From: Ailurus styani
Taxonomy: Eukaryota; Chordata; Mammalia; Carnivora; Ailuridae
Direction: 5' to 3'
NCBI GenBank assembly: GCA_002007465.1
Contig: LNAC01000001.1
Coordinates: 8,237,936-8,301,935, forward strand
DNA: 64,000 nucleotides
Shown here: positions 33,560 to 45,669 of the stretch, in pieces
Layout: each line of letters starts with the position of its first letter
How positions within the stretch are numbered: the stretch's first letter is position 1
The notes under the pieces: generated by a model
Told to the model about the DNA's origin: nothing
The model's database searches: none
Seen by the model: only the letters and a program-made list of their open reading frames with translations
Program-made: the position numbers and the translations under genes

Positions 33560-36500
33560 AATCCAGGCTGCTTTGGAATGACCCCAGCACATGATCCTTT
33601 CACGAAATACTATGAAGACCTTGCAGATCATCCGCTGGAACCCTGTGGCACTTCCCAGAGGACCAGAGGAGGGGACGGAGGCTCAAAGAGGTTGTCTTGC
33701 CCAAACCGCATGGCTAGGTAGAGGTAGACAGGGTCTGCCCTAAAACTCAAGCCCCCCAACGCCCCATCGTAGCTCTCTTTTTCTCCTTGCATCCCATTCT
33801 CCTGCCGCTTCCTAAGAAACAAAAACCAAAAAAGCAGCAGATGCCCACGCACCGAACACACGCACACACACTTTTCTTAAAACTAGTCAAAAATCACTGA
33901 ATCTGGGAAACCGATGTTCAACATGACATTGTACTTAATTAATGATGCTCTCTTCATATTTTTCCTCCCTGCAAATTTGCTTTTTAACAACAGGAAGAGT
34001 TAAGTAGAGTGACTGTATTAACTCTGAATTTCTTGCCTTTGAATAGGTGGTGTCACCACCTTCGTGTGATTCAAATTTAGTTGCTTTGTATCTAATTGAA
34101 GCATTGCACACAAAAAAAGGTAATTTGCCATCCAAAGGAGGAGTGAGGGGAGAGCAGAGAAAAGAGGGGACATATTACTTAACTTTGTGATGATAATTAC
34201 CCGAACACAAAGACGCTTACAAGAACATTCTACATTGGATATCAGCCAGAAAAATTAAACCTATGTTGCTGCTTCAATACATCTGAATACTAGGAATTGG
34301 CAGAAAAATATCTATTCTATGAATAATAGCCTCTACAGTCCCAGAGGACAGCGGTACATGAATTTAAAAAAAAAAAAAAAAAGGAAAGAAAGAAAGAAAA
34401 GAAAAGAGAAAGAAAAATAGTCTCGAGCTTTTTCCAAAATGGTGCTAATGCGCCACTGAAACTTAATTTTATAATTTACTGGCAGTCAAGATGGCAGGAA
34501 ATAAAATAATTTGCTATATTCTGCACAACAAACCCTGCTTTTCCTGGGAAGGGGTAATTATCCCCATGGAAAAAAAAAAAAGAAAAAATACGCCATCTCA
34601 TATTAGGCTAAAGTCTCATCAAGAAGAGAAAAAGTGCCTCATTACACGTAATTACCAGGGAATTAGAAACATCATTTAACTAAATGAGCGAATAATGCTC
34701 AGGATATTGAAGAAACTTGCCTGCACTTCTGCAAAGCACTCTAAGTCCCATTACAAAAATTGCCCCTCTTTAATGGAATAATTTTCGGCCTTGTCTGCCT
34801 TGCTTTAAAAATAAAGAGGCTCCGAGAGGCAGAAAGAGGCTGAAACTGCCATAAACAACTGTTGAAAGGGCTGGAGAGAAGGCACTGTCTCTCCTGGAGC
34901 CCGAGACTCAGAATGACTCATAATCTACCGTAATCAGGAAAATTAAACCTGAGGGCTTGAAGAAAGGATTACCCCCTTTTTAATTGTGCTTCCTCAAGAC
35001 TGCGACGTACTTGTGAGTGTATGCTAAGGGGCGGCAGATGAACGATCTTCAGGGTCGGGGACAGCTTCCCTGCTCCCATACAAAAGCAGTTACAGCCATT
35101 CCACGTTCTCTTAAAAACAGAAAATTATAACATACCTGCAGATTGATGTTTATTGCGGCTTCTCACAATGATTTTTCAAGCCACTCAAAAGTCTCTGGGC
35201 TTGGGCTGGGATCCGCCACCCCTTTTCCATCCGCTTTTAGTATTTGTCAAAATTCAGCATCAGAGCAGTGGATTTAAGGGAACTACCCCACCTCCCGCAG
35301 CAACACCCTTTACTCACCCAAGGAGCCAGGGGTGCGCGGCTCCTGGTTGCCTCGTCCGTGTCTTGACTTTAGAGCAAGTAAAATCACAGAGGAACGGGTC
35401 CTGGTCAGATTCTTAGCAAATGACCCAAGAAGGAACTGAAGAAGGCACTTTAAAGAAGAAATGGGAGTCAGGGAGGACCGCAGTATCATCCTGAGGACCT
35501 GCCCCAAGACTCTTTAAGGGGTCACCCCTAAGCTTTGGCGGCACCAAGTCCCCTCCCCTGGGAGAGGCATGGCCTGAGCAACCAAAGGTTGGTCCACCTT
35601 TCAAGTGGACTTTTAGCCACTGGCAAGGGCAACCCCCCATATCGGGCGTGAGGAAGCTAAAACCAGCCCCAGGCTAGAGAACTCCCTGTTCGGGTCCCTT
35701 GTGTCCCAGTCCAGATTCTTACGCATTAACTAGTCGCCTTTCAGTCGGGCAGAAATGACGTTGCGGCTCCTATACCACGTCTGAACTCTCTGTTGCCTTG
35801 GAGGTTCTGTGGTCCAGATGCACTCCTTCCTGGTACAGCATGTGTGAATGATCGCACAAGAGAACCCCACGAAGCGCCGCCACTATGGGTGTGCTCATCA
35901 CAAGCTCCTGCCCTTGGGAAGGTCGCAGATGGCGGGCAAGGGCACAGCTAATCGCGGTGGACCCAGAATCACAACACACATGCACCTACTTCCAAAACCC
36001 TTCCCTTGGGCCACACCGCACTATCTTCTCCGGTGAGAAGTGCCAAGGAGTGCTGATAATAATACCATCCACTGTGGCAGAGGACTGACTTCCAAATGGT
36101 TTTCAAAGTGCTTTCACACCTCCAATCTCCAGTGAAGTCAGTCACGACAGCACAGTATCCACAGAAAATGACCTGGAGGAAGTCATCCTGCCAACAGCAG
36201 CCAAGACAAGTGACACTTCCTCCTGACCTGGTGGTCATCTTGGTAGTGGTGGTGAAACAAATTCTGAGAGAAGTTACACCTGGCCTAAGAGGTGTAAGTC
36301 CAACCCCTTGGTTTCGTTTCACCAACCAGAATTAATTCTCTCAATGTAGGCAGTCTCAGGAGATGGTAAATATTTGAGCCACCACTTTTATTTTTCTAAT
36401 TGTTTCTCATCGGGTCATCTATCTGGTGCAATAAAGCAAAATGTTTAAACTACACGAGCTAGCTCATCAGGATGACACTTTAAGCCCACATTCTGATCAC

Positions 36501-36585
36501 CCTCTGCTCCAGACACCCCAGCAATGATGGCTAAATTAGAAAACAAAAAAGACAGATTTTGACCTTAAAACCAGAAACCCAGATT
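33560..36585. other. Repeat-poor noncoding block; candidate conserved elements
   Basis: Apart from a poly-A/(GAAA)n run, I recognise almost no transposable element in about 3 kb. Several AT-rich motif-dense pieces stand out: 33930-34110 (TTAATTAATGATGC), 34440-34690 (TTAATTTTATAATTTACTGG; TACACGTAATTACC) and 34730-35000 (CTTTAATGGAATAATTTTCGG). A weak MIR/L2-like piece may lie near 36060-36150. No gene is recognised. Confidence 0.4.
34363..34416 (+). repeat. Poly-A and (GAAA)n simple repeat
   Basis: A run of about 19 A followed by GGAAAGAAAGAAAGAAAAG-type units. Confidence 0.9.
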
Positions 36586-36589
36586 TCTG

Positions 36590-36758
36590 AAAAGCCTCTT
36601 GATTTAGGCTCAAGTCATGATCTCAGGGTTGTGGGATCAAGCCCCGTGTTGGGCTCCCTGCTCAGCAGGGCATCTGCTGGAGATACTCTCTCTCCCTCTC
36701 CTTCTGCCCCTCCCCACCCTTCTCTCACTCTTTCGAATAAATAAATATTTTTTTTAAA
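36590..36758 (+). mobile_element. CAN-SINE, sense, head lost
   Basis: Begins inside the element (CCTCTTGATTTAGGCTCAAG), then TCATGATCTCAGGGTTGTGGG, the CT body and GAATAAATAAATA tail. Truncated at the 5' side. Confidence 0.88.
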
Positions 36759-36774
36759 GCAGGCTGAGGGAAAA

Positions 36775-37400
36775 TTAACTGTCAACCTAGAATTTTATAT
36801 GCAGCTAAACCACCCTTCAAGAGCGAGAACAAATAAAGACATTATCCGGAATACAAAGATACACTTGTGCTCACTATGGGTAAAGATTTTTAAACATTTT
36901 TAATACATGTAATTAATTAATTATAAAAAATAACTAACTTTGGTATTTTAAAATTGAATAAAACTAAAATTAAAACTGTAAACATCAATTATAAGATAAT
37001 AGGAAGGAGTGTTCGGTGAACAGGTAACATGTCCCAACTGTTGTTGGGGAGGAGGCTAGCAATGCTGAGTAATATAGAGCTTGATAAGCAGAGAAAGTCA
37101 ATTATCATATGGTTTCACTTACTTGTGGAACATAAGGAATAAAATGGAGGACTCTAGGGGAAGGGAAGGAAAAGTGAATTGGGGTAAATCGGAGGGGGAG
37201 ATGAACCATGAGAGACTGTGGACTCTGAGAAACAAACTGAGGGCTATGGAGGGGAGGGGGGAGGGGGGAGCCTGGTGGTGGGTATTCAGGAGGGCACGTA
37301 TCGCATGGAGCACTGGGTGTGGTGCATAAACAATGAAATCTTGGATCGCTGAAAAAATAAAATAAAAATAAATAAATTAATACATTAAAACAAACAAACA
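36775..37400 (+). mobile_element. L1 fragments, sense, with a carnivore L1 3' end
   Basis: ACTGTCAACCTAGAATTTTATATGC is ORF2-side text. From about 37085, TATCATATGGTTTCACTTAC, GAGATGAACCATGAGAGAC, GTGGTGGGTATTCAGGAGGG and an (AAATA)n tail are the young carnivore L1 3' UTR. At least two insertions are probably present. Confidence 0.85.
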
Positions 37401-37439
37401 AACGAAAACTATAGAGCTTGATAGAACATTTTATACTTA

Positions 37440-37541
37440 TGGTGCCCCGCTGGCTCAGTGTGACCCTTGATCTCGGGGTTGTGAATTTAAGCCCCATGCT
37501 CGGTGTAAAGATTACTTAAAAATAAAATCTTTTTTTTTTAA
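37440..37541 (+). mobile_element. CAN-SINE, short variant
   Basis: GGTGCCCCGCTGGCTCAGTG ... GTGAATTTAAGCCCCATGC, TAAAGATTACTTAAAAATAAAATC. The duplication TTTTATACTTA flanks it. Confidence 0.88.
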
Positions 37542-37559
37542 AAAGAAAGTTTTATACTT

Positions 37560-39140
37560 AATGATGAGTGTTTAAACTTGAAGGGTAGGTATCAATCTAT
37601 AGCCTTCAAACTGAAGTGAGATGAAGAAGGAGAGAGGAATATGAAAAACCTTATCAATCCACAGAGAGCAGAGAAAGAGAACACAAAAGGATGGTAAATA
37701 AAAATACTCAAATCAACGAAACAGTAGAAACTATAGAAATGAACTCATATACATCAGTGATCACATAAAAATCTAATTGGATTAAGTTCATCAATTAAAA
37801 GACTGAAATTATTAGATTACATTTGCATTTTTAATCCAGCCATATCATGCTTAAAATAGATATACATAAAACCCACAAGAAAGATAGAAAATATTGGAAT
37901 ATAAATATATATCTCATGCAAATGCTACCAAAAAAGCCCACAGAGTAATGTAATATCAGATAATACATAAAGCAAAAGGTATTCATAGGGATGAAGAGGC
38001 ATAGTTTGTAATAATCAAAAGGAAAAAATCCACCTAGAAAATATAATAAGCACAAACTTGTATATACCTAAAAACATAACCTTAAAATAATGTAATTCAT
38101 AAAATATATAAAAATATATAAAGTAAAAAATTACACAAAGCAAAAAACAGAATTACAAGCAGAAACTGACAAATCAACTTAGTGGGAGAGCTTAACACAT
38201 CAGAAAATTAATAGCTAATGTAGTTCAAAATTTAATAAGAACACAACAGATTTGAACAACAAAATTAACAATCTAATAAGTATAAAAATTGAACTCTACA
38301 CCTGACAGAGAAAATTCTTTGCAGATGCACATGAGTCATTTATAAAAACTATTTGTGTCACAATGGAAAACATAACAAATCACAAAAATTGGTATCATTC
38401 AGACCACTCTCCCTGTCTACACTGTCATTTATTTATAAATCAACAAATACCCCACATGTTTGGAATTTAAAATGTACATTGCAATAATTCATGACTAAAA
38501 GAGGAAATTCTCAGTGGAAATTATAAAGTATATGGAACCAAACAACAATGAAACAATTCATATCAAAACTGATGAGATATAGCAAAGAATATACTTAAAA
38601 GTAAATAGTGTAGAGCTTTATATACCTTTACTTTACATTGAGAAAGACTGCGTATTAGTGAGCTTTGTGTTCAACTCGAGCAGCAAGAAAGAGAACCAAA
38701 GAGAAAACCTAAAGAAGTTGGAAGAAAGGAGAAATTAATAAAATAGAAAAGTAGCAGCAGACGGGAGGAACAAAACCAAAAATGTTCTCTGGTGGGAGGC
38801 AATTAATAAGATAGGCATTCTTCTAGCAAGGCCAGTCAATAAAAGTCACAACCAATATTAGGAATAATAAAGTAAGTAGTAAAGACTTTTTTTAATCATA
38901 AGAGAATTCTACAAACAATAAATTTGGAAATTTACATGAAATGAAGTGCATATACATATATTACTAAAACTGACACAAGAAGAAACAGAAAACTGGAATG
39001 AATCAAACTGAATTGCTAATCAAATCTCCCCATCCCTACCACTTAAAACCTACAAGGTCCAGATGACTTTCTAGGCAGCTTTTACCAAATATTCAAGGAT
39101 CAAGTAATCCTTAAATTGTTTCAGAGCCTAGAAAAATAGG
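37560..39140 (+). mobile_element. L1 ORF2 fragment, sense
   Basis: ATCTAATTGGATTAAGTTCATC, CCACAGAGTAATGTAATATC, AATAAGCACAAACTTGTATATACC, GAACTCTACACCTGACAG, and ACCTACAAGGTCCAGATGAC, TTTTACCAAATATTCAAGG are L1 ORF2 text. Heavily decayed, with no frame left. Confidence 0.75.
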
Positions 39141-39560
39141 GCAAGCTACCCAATCTGTCTTCGAGGGTGAACAATAAACTCGATCTTACAACTGGATGAG
39201 ACCCAGGCAAGAAAGAAATCATGGGGCACCCCGAACAGCACTCGAATGGAGAGCCGCAGCACAGCCCAGGAAAAGCACTGCGACCCAGCAGCAGCTGGAG
39301 CACCCCAACTCCAGGCCAGAGAGGTTACACCCAACCAACTTTGTCAAAACTTCAAGTAGAAATCCAGCAAGAATTCAAATTCTCTTTTTTTTTTCCTCCT
39401 GTACAATCTAGAAGCCATGCTTTGCTTGCTCTTCAGTACAACTGTATGAAGTCAGGTTGAAATCAAACTGTACCCAGAAAGACACCACCTCCAGTCTCAA
39501 GCACACCCAGAGGGACTTTGGTTTTCTAACAGCCAGTGTTCATTCAGACAGGGTGCTGGG
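39140..39560. other. Unclassified sequence between two L1 fragments
   Basis: Includes GAAATCATGGGGCACCCCG and a CAG-rich stretch. I do not recognise a repeat or gene. Confidence 0.35.
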
Positions 39561-40310
39561 TGCTGTGCAAAGACTTATGCGTGGGGTGTGACTGTGGTAA
39601 CACACACATGAAATTTACTAGGCTTGTCATCTTCAAGTATATGGTTCGGCAGCATTGAGTACACTCCCACACTTGTGCAAGGATCACCATCATCTCCAGA
39701 TCTCTTTTTCATCTTCCCACACTCCGTTCCCATTAAACAACAAACCCCAAGCTCCCCCTCCAGTGGCAACCACCATTCTACTTCTGTCTCTCTGTATTTG
39801 ACCACTCCAGGTACCTCAAGCTAATGGACTCGCAGAGTACTTGTCCTTTCGTGACTGCTTTATTTCACTCAGCATACTGTCTTCAAAGTTCATCTGTGTG
39901 GAGCCTGTGTCAGGATTTCCTGACCAAATAGTATTCCATTGTTTGTGTAGACCCCATTTTGTTTCTCCATCATCCGCTGACAGACGCTTGCTTCCACCTT
40001 TTGTCTACTGTGAATCACGCTGCTGTGAAAAGAGCTGTACAAATATCTCTTCAAGCCTCTGCTCTCAGTTCTTTGGGGTATATATACCCAGAAGTCGGTT
40101 TGCTGGATTACCAGAGAATTCTATATTTCCTCTTTGGAGGAACAAACCATACTGTTTTCCATAGAGGCTGCATATTTTCCATTGCAACTAGCAGGTCACA
40201 AGGCTTCCGATTCTCCACACCCTAGTCAACACTTATGAGTTTCTGGGTTTTTTTGTAACAGCTACTCTCATGGGTGTGCGTGGCATCTCATTGTGGCCAG
40301 AGAGATTTTC
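39560..40310 (-). mobile_element. L1 3' region, antisense
   Basis: AGTGGCAACCACCATTCTAC, TTATTTCACTCAGCATACTG, GTATTCCATTGTTTGTGTAG, TTGGGGTATATATACCCAG, GCTGGATTACCAGAGAATTC and CCACACCCTAGTCAACACTT are the reverse complement of an L1 ORF2 tail and 3' UTR. Confidence 0.9.
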
Positions 40311-40469
40311 ATGACACTAGACACACAGCAGGCATCCTTGGAAGAGGGCTTCTGTTCCCACAGTAACAGCTCAGTTTAGAGCTCAATTTGGGTTTTAAAA
40401 AGAGACTAGGGAGTAAGGCGGGGGGTGGGGGTAGATGGGGGGAGTGTAACTATAAGATGCACTGCCTGA

Positions 40470-40837
40470 AATAAAAGTCCTTTTATTTATTTTACTTTTT
40501 TAAATTATGTTGTTAGTCACAATACGGTATGTCATTAGTTTTTGATGTAGTGTTCCAGGATGCATTGTTTGCATATAACACCCAGTGATCCATGCAATAC
40601 GTGCCCTCTTTAATACCCATCGCCAGGTGCACCCATCCCCCGACCCCTCTCCCCTCTAAACCCTCATTTTGTTTCTCGGAGTCCACAGCCTCTCATGGTT
40701 CGTCTCCCCCTCCGATTCCCCCCCACCCTTTATTTTTCCTTTCCTTCTCCTAATGTCCTCCATGCTATCCTTTATGTTCCACAAGTAAGTGAAACCATAT
40801 GATAATTGACCTTCTCTGCAATAAAAGCCCTTTTAGA
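40470..40837 (-). mobile_element. 5'-truncated carnivore L1 insertion, antisense
   Basis: GTTGTTAGTCACAATACGG, GATGTAGTGTTCCAGGATGC and CTCTCATGGTTCGTCTCCCC are L1 3' UTR in antisense and in normal order. Flanks ATAAAAGTCCTTTTA and ATAAAAGCCCTTTTA are the target duplication. Compare the inverted copy at 2.1 kb. Confidence 0.93.
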
Positions 40838-41049
40838 TTAGAAAGAGAATATTCAATTATTGAGTCCCATGAGAGTCCACCACACACAACTGCACTCCTA
40901 TAGACCAAAAGAAAAAATAAAAGGAAAACAGGAATTTGTATTTATTTTTGGCTTTGTGGGTCAAAGATTACCTTCCAAAGGTATATAGTTTATATAATAA
41001 CCAACGTAACATAATATTACCATACTATGTAATATATTATGTAACTAAT

Positions 41050-41235
41050 TAGCATGAATTGAGTCCTCACTGTATGTCAGGCACTGGGCGAGGCAATTTT
41101 CATAACTTTTCATGTCATCCTCCTAACAACCACCTTTTCAAACTAGGCGGGTAAAGCCTGGGGCCTAGGAAACATACCGCGGATCACACAGCCGGTCACC
41201 TGCAAAGCCAGGATTTGGATCACAGGTTGGCTGCT
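41050..41235 (-). mobile_element. MIR SINE, antisense
   Basis: GAGTCCTCACTGTATGTCAGG, CACTGGGCGAGGCAATTTTC, GGATCACACAGCCGGTCACC and GCCAGGATTTGGATCACAGG follow MIR antisense. Confidence 0.85.
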
Positions 41236-41367
41236 TTGTTTGGAATGTTCATAAGACTTCAGGATTTTTTTTTTCTCCTGTTCCAGTTTTCTCTCTTATG
41301 AAACTTAAGATTAAGCTCAGCTTTGCTCACCAAGTTAGCTGCCACGCACTTCAGAAAACAGGAGCCC

Positions 41368-41578
41368 CGGGCGCCTGGGTGGCTCAGTGGGTAAAAAGCC
41401 TCTGCCTTCAGCTCAGGTCATGATCCCAGGGTCCTGGGATCGAGGCCCACATCGGGCTCTCTGCTCAGCAGGGAGTCTGCCTCCTCCTCTCTCCTCTCTC
41501 TCTGCCTGCCTCTCTGCCTACTTGTAATCTCTCTCTCTGTGTCAAATGAATAAATAAAATCTTTAAAAAAAAAAAAAA
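41368..41578 (+). mobile_element. CAN-SINE, sense, young copy
   Basis: GGGCGCCTGGGTGGCTCAG to TCAAATGAATAAATAAAATC plus poly-A. The perfect duplication AGAAAACAGGAGCCCC flanks it. Confidence 0.97.
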
Positions 41579-41599
41579 AGAAAACAGGAGCCCCTCTGA

Positions 41600-42555
41600 A
41601 GAGGAAGGATTTCTTTCAGCCATGCTGCAGTTCTCTTATGAACTTGCCGCTTCCCAGGTATTGACAAAACTCTTTCCTCAGTGGACAGCATAGATCGCAC
41701 GCACCCAACTACTTCTCTTTGGATTGTGGCACACGTTAAATGCTGAAGGTTCAGGACTGGACCACCTTACAAACTCACAAGACAGCTGGATAGGGTTTGA
41801 ACCTCCAAAAGTAAAGCCCCCACTTTTTAAATGTAATAGCATTTATCTGCCAATCAATAGTCAATTGATTCACAACTACACCGCAGAACAGAAAAAAAGG
41901 CCTACACATGAGCCTGTAGAACTTCATCCCAGAGACCCCAACAAAGTTAAGAATGCAAGAAATGCAACAGAAGACAGTCTAGATGCCACTGACCAAATGT
42001 TTCAATGGAAGCAAGATCTCCATTTCTCTGCTCCTCAGTGCACACCTATGCTCCCTTCTCCCCACCTTACTTACCTGCTTACACATGGACCAGAAGAAGC
42101 TTTCCCAGCCATGAAATGTACAAGAGCCTCCATCCAACTGCAGAACCTACCACCAACTGGCTTGGTCTCTTTAGTGCCCTAGGAATGAATTCCAGTTGAT
42201 CCAACTCATCTTTCTTAAGCAGGACAATGAAAGTCCAAGGTCACCACCCTATTTCCAACCAGAAAATCAGATGCCCTTGGGTCAAGTATCCATCTCAAGT
42301 CCATTTAATGTGCCAGGAAGGAGGAGGGGGTGCTGTATATAGTTCTGTGGCTTTAGAGACCATGGAAGGGGACTTGGTCCAGAACTGAAAGAGCAATTGT
42401 GTTGTGCAGAAGATATGTTGGGGAGGTGATAATTTGGGAGACCCTTTTGTTTTAACGATGATTATGATTATATATTTAAACACTTATGTAGCCACATAAA
42501 GCTTACCCACCTAAACTTTCAGTATCTCTAAGCTTAAGAGAAAAATACCTAACTC
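41600..42555. other. Unique noncoding sequence
   Basis: A 152-codon plus frame (41724-42182) lies here. It has no recognisable domain and no sign of splicing or a poly(A) tail, so I do not call it a gene. Confidence 0.4.
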
Positions 42556-42559
42556 TTGT

Positions 42560-42715
42560 CCCCTTCCTCTTGGCCTCAAGCCACTTTGCTGGCTATGTGT
42601 CTGCCCCACCCCAGTAAACTGTAAGCTTCTTGAAGACAAAGATTGCATGTGATTCATCTTTGATTAACAGTAACAATTACATATCAATTCTATCTCAATA
42701 AAGCTGGAAAAAAAT
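42560..42715 (+). mobile_element. L2-like piece, then an L1 3'-end scrap
   Basis: AAACTGTAAGCTTCTTGAAGAC is L2-like. ATCAATTCTATCTCAATAAAGC at about 42680 is the typical end of an L1 3' UTR. Confidence 0.55.
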
Positions 42716-42965
42716 AACAGCAGTTATTGCATACTATTAATATACCATATACTGGTGTGAATCACTTTACACCCATTAGCTCATCTAATCCTTATGACTA
42801 TTCTGTAAAATACACACAGTTATTATCACCACACAGACTAAGGACATAAGGCTCAGAAGTTAAATAACAACCCCAAATTCCATAGTTAATGAGTCACAGC
42901 AAGTGCATTCAAACCTGACAGGTCTACCACAAAGCCCACCCTTCTAACCCAATGCTATGTCCAAG
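42716..42965 (-). mobile_element. MIR SINE, antisense
   Basis: TTTACACCCATTAGCTCATC, TAATCCTTATGACTATTCTG, AGGCTCAGAAGTTAAATAAC and CATTCAAACCTGACAGG follow MIR antisense. Confidence 0.85.
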
Positions 42966-42993
42966 GCGGGTCCTTCAGAAGTGCTAAGATCAG

Positions 42994-43052
42994 GAGACGG
43001 ATGGACAGGTGGAGAGGTGGATGGATGGGTAAGGAGGCGGGTGGGTAGATGA
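42994..43052 (+). repeat. Degenerate (GGAT/GGTG)n repeat
   Basis: Irregular GGATGGACAGGTGGAGAGG-type units, clearly low complexity. Confidence 0.75.
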
Positions 43053-43544
43053 GTATGTTAGGAAAACAGAAAAGTGACCCACAAAGGGAATACTTTGGCA
43101 GCCGGTGGGCTTAGTAGCTTTAAGGCATGTTCCTGAGTGAGGAGAAGGGCATGGATATACTGTATTCCTAGTCTTGCTACAACTTTAGATCCCCTCTGCT
43201 AGTCCTAAAACCATAAGAGGTCATATGACAAGGAAAGGAAGAAGGGATGAAGGACAGAAATAAATATGTGATTGTCTATTCTCTCTCAGGAGCTTTCACA
43301 AATCTGAGTTTGTCTGGATCAGCACGAACCCCCTTCACAAATGGTAGTGAGTCAGAGGGTCATCTTCATATGAAAAAGGACACCTCATTATGTCCCAGAG
43401 ACTAGAGAAGCAAGGCAGAAAGGTTTTAGCACTTTTGTCCACCACTAAACACTTGCCCTTAACAACTTTAAAAGCAAAAGGCTTTGAAAGAATGAAAGCC
43501 CTCTGGAAAAAAAGGCTTCACACTTGCTTCTAATTCTCTTCCTC

Positions 43545-44075
43545 CTTGTGTCAGTCAGGGTTCAGTCAGGGAGCAGAGACACCACAAAGAAATGGAATGG
43601 GATTTTATTATAGGAACCTGACTGTAAACAGTTGTGGGAGGAGCTGAGGCAGGGCGTGAAGGTCCAAAAGAGGTGCTGGCAGATCAGGAGTCACCAAGCA
43701 GTCAGTCGGAGAGGGCAGGCATGTCCAGCCACAATAGTGACTACAGAGGGGAGCCGCGCAGAGGCCTCTGCACAGCTGCTGTCCTGTGAGTCTGCAGCCA
43801 CGCAATTGGTGGTGGGTCTTAGGCTCCAGCTGAGCATCCCAGCCAAGAATCAGGAAGAAACGCTGGAGTGAGGACAAGCTGGACACCCATTAGACGTCCC
43901 TACTGCCATCCATCTCTGCACCTGACAGCCAACAAAGCTTGAAGAATAATGGCCATGTTTCTAGTCTGTGTACCTTCCTCTTTGGGCCAACTCTCACCCG
44001 GAACCATACAGACAAGGGATGCTGGGAAATGTAGTTCTCAGCTTAACCAAGGCAACCCAGCATAGTCCACCAGAC
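43545..44075. mobile_element. Old LTR- or L1M-like interspersed repeat, unclassified
   Basis: TGTCAGTCAGGGTTCAGTCAG, GGAGCAGAGACACC and GGGATTTTATTATAGGAACC at the left, and GGGATGCTGGGAAATGTAGTTC at the right, resemble parts of an interspersed family I have met but cannot name with certainty. Overlapping 92- and 79-codon frames here are shadows. Confidence 0.45.
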
Positions 44076-44659
44076 TCCTTTAATTAAATATAGAATACTT
44101 AACGTTATTATTCATATCTTTGGGGAGACTGTACATTTTAATCATAATTACATGATAAATATTTCATGGTATATATCTTTGTCATATAATTAGGAATAAA
44201 AAATGTAATCTCAAAAAGATGCTAAATAATTCAAATGGCTGAGGATGTGATTAAAGCCATGATTGAAATATGGTCAGAAGGTAACTCGAGGTCTTCGAGC
44301 ATGATAGCCCAAGAAACATGTCACAACTAGGTGTTTTAAAAAGTGCACTGAAATGGAAATGACCTCAAAGGAAAAAATTTATATGGCTGTTTGGATTTAA
44401 AAAACCTAAAGAACCTATCCAGCTCACGTTAAAGTCTGGCAAGAAATATTTCAGCCAGTTTATGAAATCAATAGCTATTCTTCTCTGGCCATTGCTAAGG
44501 CAGTGGTATTCATTTCACTCACTGTGAAAATTATCTTCTTTTTCTCAAATCCCTTGAGGTTATGGATCGTGCTGTTACTTCTAAAGGCCCTCACAGCACC
44601 TAGTACCAGGAAGACTGGCATTTGGGATATAGCTCTTGACAAATTTCAACAATTCCATA

Positions 44660-44990
44660 TTTACTGCATCCTACTTCATACAGCACTATGTTTGATGCTG
44701 GGTTGCTGTGAATTAGTGGGGTTCCTGACCTCTAGGGGCTCATTAGCCAGCACAAGAGACTACTTGTGCACAAAATTTATTCTGAAACAGAAACAAGTTG
44801 GACTTTGAAAAGTATAAGGAAACATGCCTTGGAGAATATGGGAAGAGGTGAGATCAATGTGATGTGGGAAATCTGGGAAGGCTCCTTAGAGGAGGTGGTG
44901 GGAGAAGACCTTGAAGATTGAAACATCAAAAGAAGGTGGGCGTGAGACAGGCAAAGAGACAGATGGGGAGGCGGGGATAAGGAAGGTGAG
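44660..44990 (-). mobile_element. MIR/L2-like fragments
   Basis: CTAGGGGCTCATTAGCCAGC and GGAAGGCTCCTTAGAGGAGG with GAGAAGACCTTGAAGATTG resemble a common ancient mammalian family. Strongly diverged. Confidence 0.4.
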
Positions 44991-45172
44991 AGAATATAGC
45001 TAAAGATAAACTGAAGAGCTTGTGGGCGGAAGGGGGGTGGGTATGTGGGGGCATGACTTAGCAGTAGATGCCCTGAAACATTCTAAGTGTCTCCCTTAAC
45101 CTATAGCAAAGTGATTGTCCATGGCTTCCATCACTAAATCTCAAAAACAGTAATAAACACTTCTATCAAGTG

Positions 45173-45578
45173 TTACATCCCGGGTTTATTTTTTTTAAAA
45201 GATTTTATTTAGGGGCGCCTGGGTGGCTCAGTCGGTTAGGCTTCTGCCTTTGCCTCAGGTCATGACCCCAGGGGCCTGGGATTGAGCCCCACATGGGGCT
45301 TCCTGCTCAGCAGAGAGACCGCTTCTCTCTCTCCCTCTGCTGCTCCCCCTGCTTGTGTGTTCTGTCAAATAAATACATAAAATCTTAAAAAAAAAAAGAG
45401 GTTTTACGTATTTATTTGAGAGAGAGAGAGAGAAAGGGAGAGCACAGAGGGAGAGTGACAGGGAGAAGCAGGCTCTCTCTGAGCAAGGACTCGATCCTAG
45501 GACCCCAAGATCATGACCCCAGCTGAAGGCAGACACTCAACCAACGGAGTCACGCAGGCACCGCACATCCTGGGTTTA
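45173..45578 (-). mobile_element. CAN-SINE, antisense, interrupted by another CAN-SINE
   Basis: The poly-T side AAAAGATTTTATTTA ends at 45211 and the body resumes at about 45400 (TATTTATTTGAGAGAGAG) to GTCACGCAGGCACC. Outer flanks ACATCCCGGGTTTA and ACATCCTGGGTTTA are the duplicated target of the older copy. Confidence 0.93.
45212..45398 (+). mobile_element. CAN-SINE nested inside an antisense CAN-SINE
   Basis: GGGGCGCCTGGGTGGCTCAG to TCAAATAAATACATAAAATC plus poly-A. It sits in the T-rich tail of the older antisense copy. The result is a pair of inverted SINEs that could fold as a hairpin in RNA. Confidence 0.95.
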
Positions 45579-45669
45579 AAGAACTCATGCCCAGTGGAGG
45601 AAACTGGAAACTCTTGGATGAATCAAGAAAACTCTTGTACCATGAGCTATGTCCATCCTTCCAGGCAGC

